Source: Phoronis australis (Eukaryota; Phoronida; Phoronidae). Taken from it: a DNA stretch of 64,000 nucleotides. Each line of letters begins with the position of its first letter. Position 1 is the stretch's first letter. A program made the position numbers and the translations under genes. This document shows positions 59,822 to 64,000 of the stretch, one piece after another. The notes beneath the pieces are model-generated. The model saw only the letters and a program-made list of their open reading frames with translations, made no database searches and was not told where the DNA came from. The stretch spans positions 294,666 to 358,665 of the forward strand of contig NMRA01000407.1 in the NCBI GenBank assembly GCA_002633005.1, written 5' to 3'.

Positions 59822-60015
59822 CTGGAGCAACTCCTTGGTCCCGCGAAGGCCAAGGACGATACAGAATTATCCGATGAGTTACGGTTGAATGGCAATCGTC
59901 GATTTGTCACGGAAAGTTATGAAATCGAGACAAATCGGCAATTGCTGTTCATCCATAACTGATCAGATAATTCCATATCATCCTTGACCTTTGCGGGACC
60001 AAGGAGTTGCTCTGG
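59822..60015. repeat. Inverted duplication of a coding-like fragment
   Basis: Left arm 59822-59908 and right arm 59929-60015 pair over about 86 bases at roughly 80% identity. Each arm, read outward-in, encodes the same peptide type: LEQLLGPAKAKDDTELSDEL on the left, and LEQLLGPAKVKDDMELSDQL on the minus strand of the right. Conservation of the frame suggests an ancestral protein, which I do not recognise. Confidence 0.8.
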
Positions 60016-60017
60016 AC

Positions 60018-60126
60018 AGGTAAGAGAAGAAACCTCAGCCCCCCTGTCTGTTGAGGCTAGGATTCACGAGAGAATTGAGAATCCTAGCCTCAACAGACAG
60101 GGGGGGGGTTGAGGTTTATCTTACCT
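60018..60126. repeat. Long hairpin with arms of about 47 bp
   Basis: The inner arms CTGTCTGTTGAGGCTAGGAT / ATCCTAGCCTCAACAGACAG are perfect, and the outer parts (AGGTAAGAGAAGAAACCTCA / TGAGGTTTATCTTACCT-like) pair with few mismatches. The loop is about 15 bases. It abuts the inverted duplication at 59822-60015. Confidence 0.92.
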
Positions 60127-61514
60127 AGGACGTGGGACAGGGCGCTGAAGAGGATCCCGCGAAAACTGTGCGACAGATCACATGACGAGTCACGTGACAA
60201 CTCAGTGGTCTGATGAAGTCCTCGAGAGGACGACGTAACATAGCCATCTCTATATAACCGGGTTCTTATATTGGGAGTATTGCACTGTATCTTACTCACG
60301 AGAATTTTATTTAGACAATTTCACTGACAAGGATGGATAAATCTGTAGACAGATAGAATAACTGCTCTCAATAGACTTGGAATTTTAGTTATCTTATACC
60401 CTGAGAATTAATTTGGTTAAGAATACATTACAGTCATGGCAGACTTTTTAAAAAACTGGCGGGTTTGTTCTGGCTTGGTTTGATAGTATATGATGCACTA
60501 AGGTTGTTGGTAATACCACGTTATTGTCTTCAGCAAGAGCTGAGAGGGGGTGATTGGTCTGTCAAAAAGAATGTTGCCAAACTGGGTTTCCGCAGTTGAA
60601 TACTTTATCCATTAACACATGAAATTGCAATAAACACATCAGATCAAGTATACAATTTCTGGATAAACTACAACACCTTGTCATTGGTGCACACCGTAGT
60701 TGTATAATCTCTTTGTGATTAATACTTTTATCAATAAAGCATTTCATGAAGTGATCAGTCTGATTGTAGCAAGGTTATGATTATGTAAGATGTTATCAAA
60801 TCAAGGTGCAGGTTTCAAGGTCAATAACACTGTGTCAGTCTTAATTTTAGATGTGAGTGAGGATATTGAGTTTGTGCACAGTGTCAACTGCATTTTCCAA
60901 CTTTTGTTTCATTCATGCCATTTTTACATTTTTGTATTGTAAAGTGCCTACTAGTATTCTTTGTGCCTTTTAAAAAAGCTACATTCCATTTTATTGCGGA
61001 CATAAGATTTTAACAACGTGAACTTTAAGTGCCTTGAGTGTGGTTGGTGTTCAGGTTCTATTGTAAGGTTTTTTGTGTGTGGTAAGAGCTTGCAGTGTGC
61101 GATAAGAGTTTGAGGTGTGTGGTAAGAGTTTTCCGTTTCAAGACACCTACAGGTGTTAAATGTGTCAAACTTGCTCTTTACTCAGATGAGAAACGATTTT
61201 CAAATACACCACCTGGTGTTTAAATCAGAGAACTAAGGGTAAATCTGATGGACAGTGCCAGTGAATGGGAAGGGTGAATGGAGTTGTGGCTGAGTTGCGA
61301 TAAACTAGAGTTCCTCGTGGAGTCGTGGTTTTTGTTGGAAAGTGACCTAAATTAAAAGTTGGTTTGTGTGAAAAATGGAAGGACTAGTACCTCTTCAACA
61401 AAATCCTATTGGGTTAGGTAGCAAGTTAAAGTCAGACTTTGGCCTGTTCTTCATTGTTGTCGTGGAAATGAACGTAATGCATGTTTACTTAATTCTTCTC
61501 TATTTCAGGAAAGA

Positions 61515-61533
61515 ATGTCTTCCACAGGTTTAG
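61515..61533 (+). CDS. SFXN: Sideroflexin coding exon 1
   Basis: After the acceptor TATTTCAG at 61508, GAAAGA precedes ATGTCTTCCACAGGTTTAG and a strong GTGAGT donor. It encodes MSSTGL plus one base (phase 1). Assignment rests on the phase match with exon 2 and on the short N-termini usual for sideroflexins. Confidence 0.7.
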
Positions 61534-62215
61534 GTGAGTAAATGGCCAAGGTTTTGCCATGAACAGCACTGCTGTTCTCCATACAGTGTCTTGAAATTCA
61601 TGGATTGCTTTGTTACCAAGTTTTTTTTAATTTGTTAAACACAGCATTTCATTAAGTTAACACTTATCATCCTTAATTGGTAGTTTCTCCAATAGGACTA
61701 TCCAGTAAATCGTCTCGCTCAAGACATCGTCAGTGGCAATTTGTTCTTAATGGCCCCATCAGTAAAGCTAAAAGTTCATATTTAAACTGGAAATTTTGAG
61801 TTTTTATTCATTGTACACAGCATCTAGGGGCCGTCAAATGTGAACTTGGTTCAGAAACTCATTTGCATAAACCATAATGTATTCAAGCAGTTACACCTCT
61901 CTTGAGTTCATTCAAAAGAATGGAAAAGTGGAAAGTGTCAAAATAAGTTTGAATTAGATTTTAGGTGGAAAGAACAGATCCTGGCTCCTAGTTGTTCTTA
62001 AAAACTCAATTTGCTACATTGCAGTGTTTGTGAAAAGTGGTTCTTGGGTTATATATATAATTTCACACTGCTATAGTGCAGGCCCTGATTTATTTTCGCA
62101 AACGTAAAACTCCAGTGAGTCCAGTCCTTTTTTCGTTTTGTAATTTTACAAATTTAAATAGCTTGAAGGTGCAGCACCAAAGTTTAGTGCGTAATACGTA
62201 GATTTGTTATTTCAG
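61534..62215 (+). other. Sideroflexin intron 1 (0.7 kb)
   Basis: GTGAGT donor and TTATTTCAG acceptor. It contains an interspersed repeat copy (61840-62005). Confidence 0.7.
61840..62005. repeat. Interspersed repeat, homologous to 52318-52485
   Basis: Same block order as the copy in TMEM128 intron 3, with small insertions (GGAAAAGTGGAAAGTGTCAA). Family unknown. Confidence 0.65.
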
Positions 62216-62381
62216 CCGATACACACAGTTTGCCATATCGGATCAACTTAGATGAGCCTCGATATGATCAAAACACCTACGTGGGAAGGGCCAAGCATTT
62301 CTTCATTACAACAAATCCGCTGAACTTGTTCTGTACCAGCGAGACACTTCGCAAGTCAAAGGAGCTTGTTCAGCAGTACAG
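62216..62381 (+). CDS. SFXN: Sideroflexin (SFXN1/3-like) coding exon 2; gene runs off the window
   Basis: Sideroflexins are multi-pass inner-mitochondrial-membrane proteins; SFXN1 and SFXN3 carry serine for one-carbon metabolism. This exon (phase 1 to phase 2) encodes ADTHSLPYRINLDEPRYDQN, then TYVGRAKHFFITTNPLNLFC and TSETLRKSKELVQQYR. The EPR(W/Y)DQ-(S/T)(F/Y)-(I/V/L)GR(A/V)-(N/K)HFF block and the following T(D/N)P-(R/L)N sequence are diagnostic of the family N-terminus. About 61 residues of an expected 320 are in the window; the membrane segments lie beyond it. The donor chosen is CAG/GTTGAG, an unusual one. Reading through would end in a stop within 14 codons (LSNVPCRVSEFWPV), so splicing here or nearby is required. 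SFXN2 fits less well; the exact paralogue is unresolved. Confidence 0.88.
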
Positions 62382-62802
62382 GTTGAGTAATGTTCCCTGT
62401 CGTGTGTCAGAATTCTGGCCAGTGTAGATATTAATGCTCTGTATCGCGTTCTGGTTTCAATTACCTCCAAAATGGAATTTTTGGTTATTTTAAAGCAAAA
62501 TCATAACGGCGTTATTGAGTCTTAACGTAGAGTTTTTGTTTAAAAAAATATTTAATGAAATTGGCTGGGGCATACTTTGCTATAAAAATACCTTTCTTGC
62601 TCATGAAAATTTGATTTAAAAAATGTGGTCATGTGACAATAATAAAGACATGATAGTGATTGTAGTAAGAAACATATTTTTAGAATCCTCGATCTTTCTC
62701 CTTTTAGAAAATATATACTTCTAATGGTTGATAAAGCATAGTGTTTTTGATGTTTGAGTTTAGAGTAGAGGTGATTTATTAAGGTCCTAGATAGTTTAAG
62801 GT

Positions 62803-63200
62803 TATGTAGGACCCTATAAAAAAGTTGCATTTTGGTCAACTTTGGAACTGTTCTCCAAAACGCTTATAGGAATTGTTTTTAAAATGTCTCAATTTTGCAT
62901 GAGGGACTATCATAAAATAGGACTTATATAATTTTTGTGAAAAAAAGTTGCTTAAAATGAAAATGAAACGATAAATTAAAAATCTGAATCAGCGCTTTTG
63001 AGAGTTTATCTTGAACATTACAAAATTTGGTCATGAAATTGATGCTGTTGTTTCGTTATGATGCACCTTTCTGTTTTGCTAAATTTTACGAAAAAATGTG
63101 GTCACGTGACCTTATTAATGGCAAACTGTTGCTGAGTTAAAGCCTAAAGTTTTGTAGATATTTTGCTAAGTGTATACACTTGTCATTATGGTCCTACATA
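62803..63200. mobile_element. Possible small TIR element
   Basis: TATGTAGGACC at 62803-62813 is the exact reverse complement of GGTCCTACATA at 63190-63200. A related end (TTATGTAAGACCCTAGAAAAA) occurs near 56772. The right end merges into the 33-bp minisatellite. Confidence 0.4.
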
Positions 63201-63484
63201 ATGGAAACGATTGTCAAGGCATGGTCCTACATAATGGAAACGATTGTCAAGGCATGGTCCTACATAATGGAAACGATTGTCAGGGCATGGTCCTACATAA
63301 TGGAAACGATTATCAGAGCATGGTCCTACATAATGGAAACAATTGTCAAGGCATGGTCCTACATAATGGAAACGATTGTCAGAGCATGGTCCTACATAAT
63401 GGAAACAATTGTCAAGGCATGGTCCTACATAATGGAAACGATTGTCAAGGCATGATCCTACATAATGGAAATGATTGTCAAGGC
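63188..63484. repeat. 33-bp minisatellite, nine copies
   Basis: The unit starts ATGGTCCTACATAATGGAAA and continues CGATTGTCAAGGC. Nine copies run without gaps and differ at a few positions (CAAGG/CAGGG/CAGAG; GAAACG/GAAACA/GAAATG). Frames through it on both strands are repeat artefacts, since 33 is divisible by three. Confidence 0.97.
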
Positions 63485-63699
63485 AGTTCACATGAACCCT
63501 ATTTTAAATAGACAATGCTTTTTGACTTTCATGTATGGAGCTTCAAGCTGATCAACAAAAAATATTGTCAAAAGTTAGACCAGTAGTGGTTTGAGTGAGA
63601 CTATGTGCCTTTAAACTGAGACAAAACATATCTCAAATGGTTTCATCTAAAAGTACCACTCATGAGCTAGAGGTTTTAATTCTCCTTATTTCAAAACTT

Positions 63700-63838
63700 G
63701 CAGGTTAATGCCCATGCCCGGGTAGTCGCCCATCCCCATCTTTTGCCAAATTTTGATGTAAGCGCCCACTGTTCGGGTAATCACTGCCCTCCACTTTGCG
63801 CAAATTTCAGCTTTGTCGGGTAATCACCCATCCCCAAC
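63700..63838. mobile_element. Partial MITE of the GCGCCCACTG family
   Basis: It carries GGTTAATGCCCATGCCCGGG, GTAAGCGCCCACTGTTCGGG and TCGGGTAATCACCCATCCCC, matching the internal modules at 4464-4620 and 26447-28849. No clear terminal inverted repeat remains. Confidence 0.65.
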
Positions 63839-64000
63839 GTACTGCTAAAACAACTTGAGCTTGGACTTGTGCTTTTGTTTGCAGCTTTGCCTCGGGCTCA
63901 GATGTCAGAGGTCAGTGTTTGAGGAAACATGGCATGCTTATGTCCGATAGTCTGGCAAAGTGCATTTGTGCTGCAACTACCTCTTGTTAAACTTATTAAC

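Larger units (their letters stand above)
58938..61514. other. TMEM128-SFXN divergent intergenic region and SFXN 5' UTR
   Basis: The two genes diverge. The SFXN ATG exon has a splice acceptor at 61507-61508, so at least one upstream noncoding exon exists. CTGGGGTTCAG/GTATTC at 59195 is one candidate donor. The first 250 bases past the TMEM128 ATG are a plausible shared promoter. 59568-60300 is occupied by nested inverted repeats. Confidence 0.5.
62382..64000 (+). other. Sideroflexin intron 2 (start)
   Basis: It contains a possible small TIR element (62803-63200), the 33-bp minisatellite (63188-63484) and a MITE relative (63700-63838). No further SFXN exon was found before the window ends. Confidence 0.65.

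Noticed and set aside
63170-63511. Repeated MVLHNGNDCQG-type protein or CRISPR-like array
   Set aside because: It is a gapless 33-bp minisatellite: there are no unique spacers, and the host is animal DNA.
63885-63910. Possible third sideroflexin exon between TTTGCAG and GTCAGT
   Set aside because: The 26-nt translation does not resemble the sideroflexin sequence expected after QYR.

Overview
The window is animal nuclear DNA: AT-rich, with long introns, canonical GT/AG splice sites, tRNA-derived SINEs, MITE-like inverted-repeat elements and minisatellites. The proteins are plainly metazoan, but intron layout and repeat content do not match a vertebrate pattern I recognise. An invertebrate, probably marine, is my inference; I cannot name the phylum. 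There is one ambiguous base (n at 288).

Three protein-coding genes can be reconstructed exon by exon. (1) 1966-44066, plus strand: a CPEB2/3/4-class (Orb2-class) cytoplasmic polyadenylation element-binding protein in nine coding exons, predicted 684 aa. It has a Q/S-rich N-terminus in one large exon, a 24-nt microexon, two RRMs and a C-terminal ZZ-type zinc-binding domain. All exon phases fit. Its 3' UTR ends at about 46.35 kb or 50.75 kb. (2) 52009-58937, minus strand: a TMEM128-like four-pass membrane protein in four exons, 177 aa, convergent with CPEB. (3) From 61515, plus strand: the first two coding exons of a sideroflexin (SFXN1/3-like), divergent from TMEM128 and cut off by the window end.

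Most of the remaining DNA is intron. The two largest CPEB introns (3.0-11.5 kb and 11.6-29.9 kb) and the shorter ones hold transposon remnants. These include a THAP-domain fragment at 7.25 kb; a terminal-inverted-repeat family at 15.6 and 24.7 kb; a 2.4-kb structure with perfect 26-bp inverted termini at 26.4-28.8 kb; and another inverted-repeat family at 31.4 and 38.2 kb. There is a 36-bp minisatellite at 14.1-15.0 kb, a CAT-rich microsatellite at 16.5 kb and SINEs at 12.1 and 55.6 kb. The TMEM128/SFXN divergent region (58.2-60.3 kb) is packed with nested inverted repeats carrying open-frame fragments, plus a hammerhead-ribozyme-like motif.

The three genes act separately: translational control of mRNAs bearing CPE elements, an ER-type membrane protein of unknown function, and a mitochondrial amino-acid carrier. 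Nothing suggests an operon. The most informative single feature is the 24-nt CPEB microexon, lying between introns of 18.3 kb and 3.6 kb.
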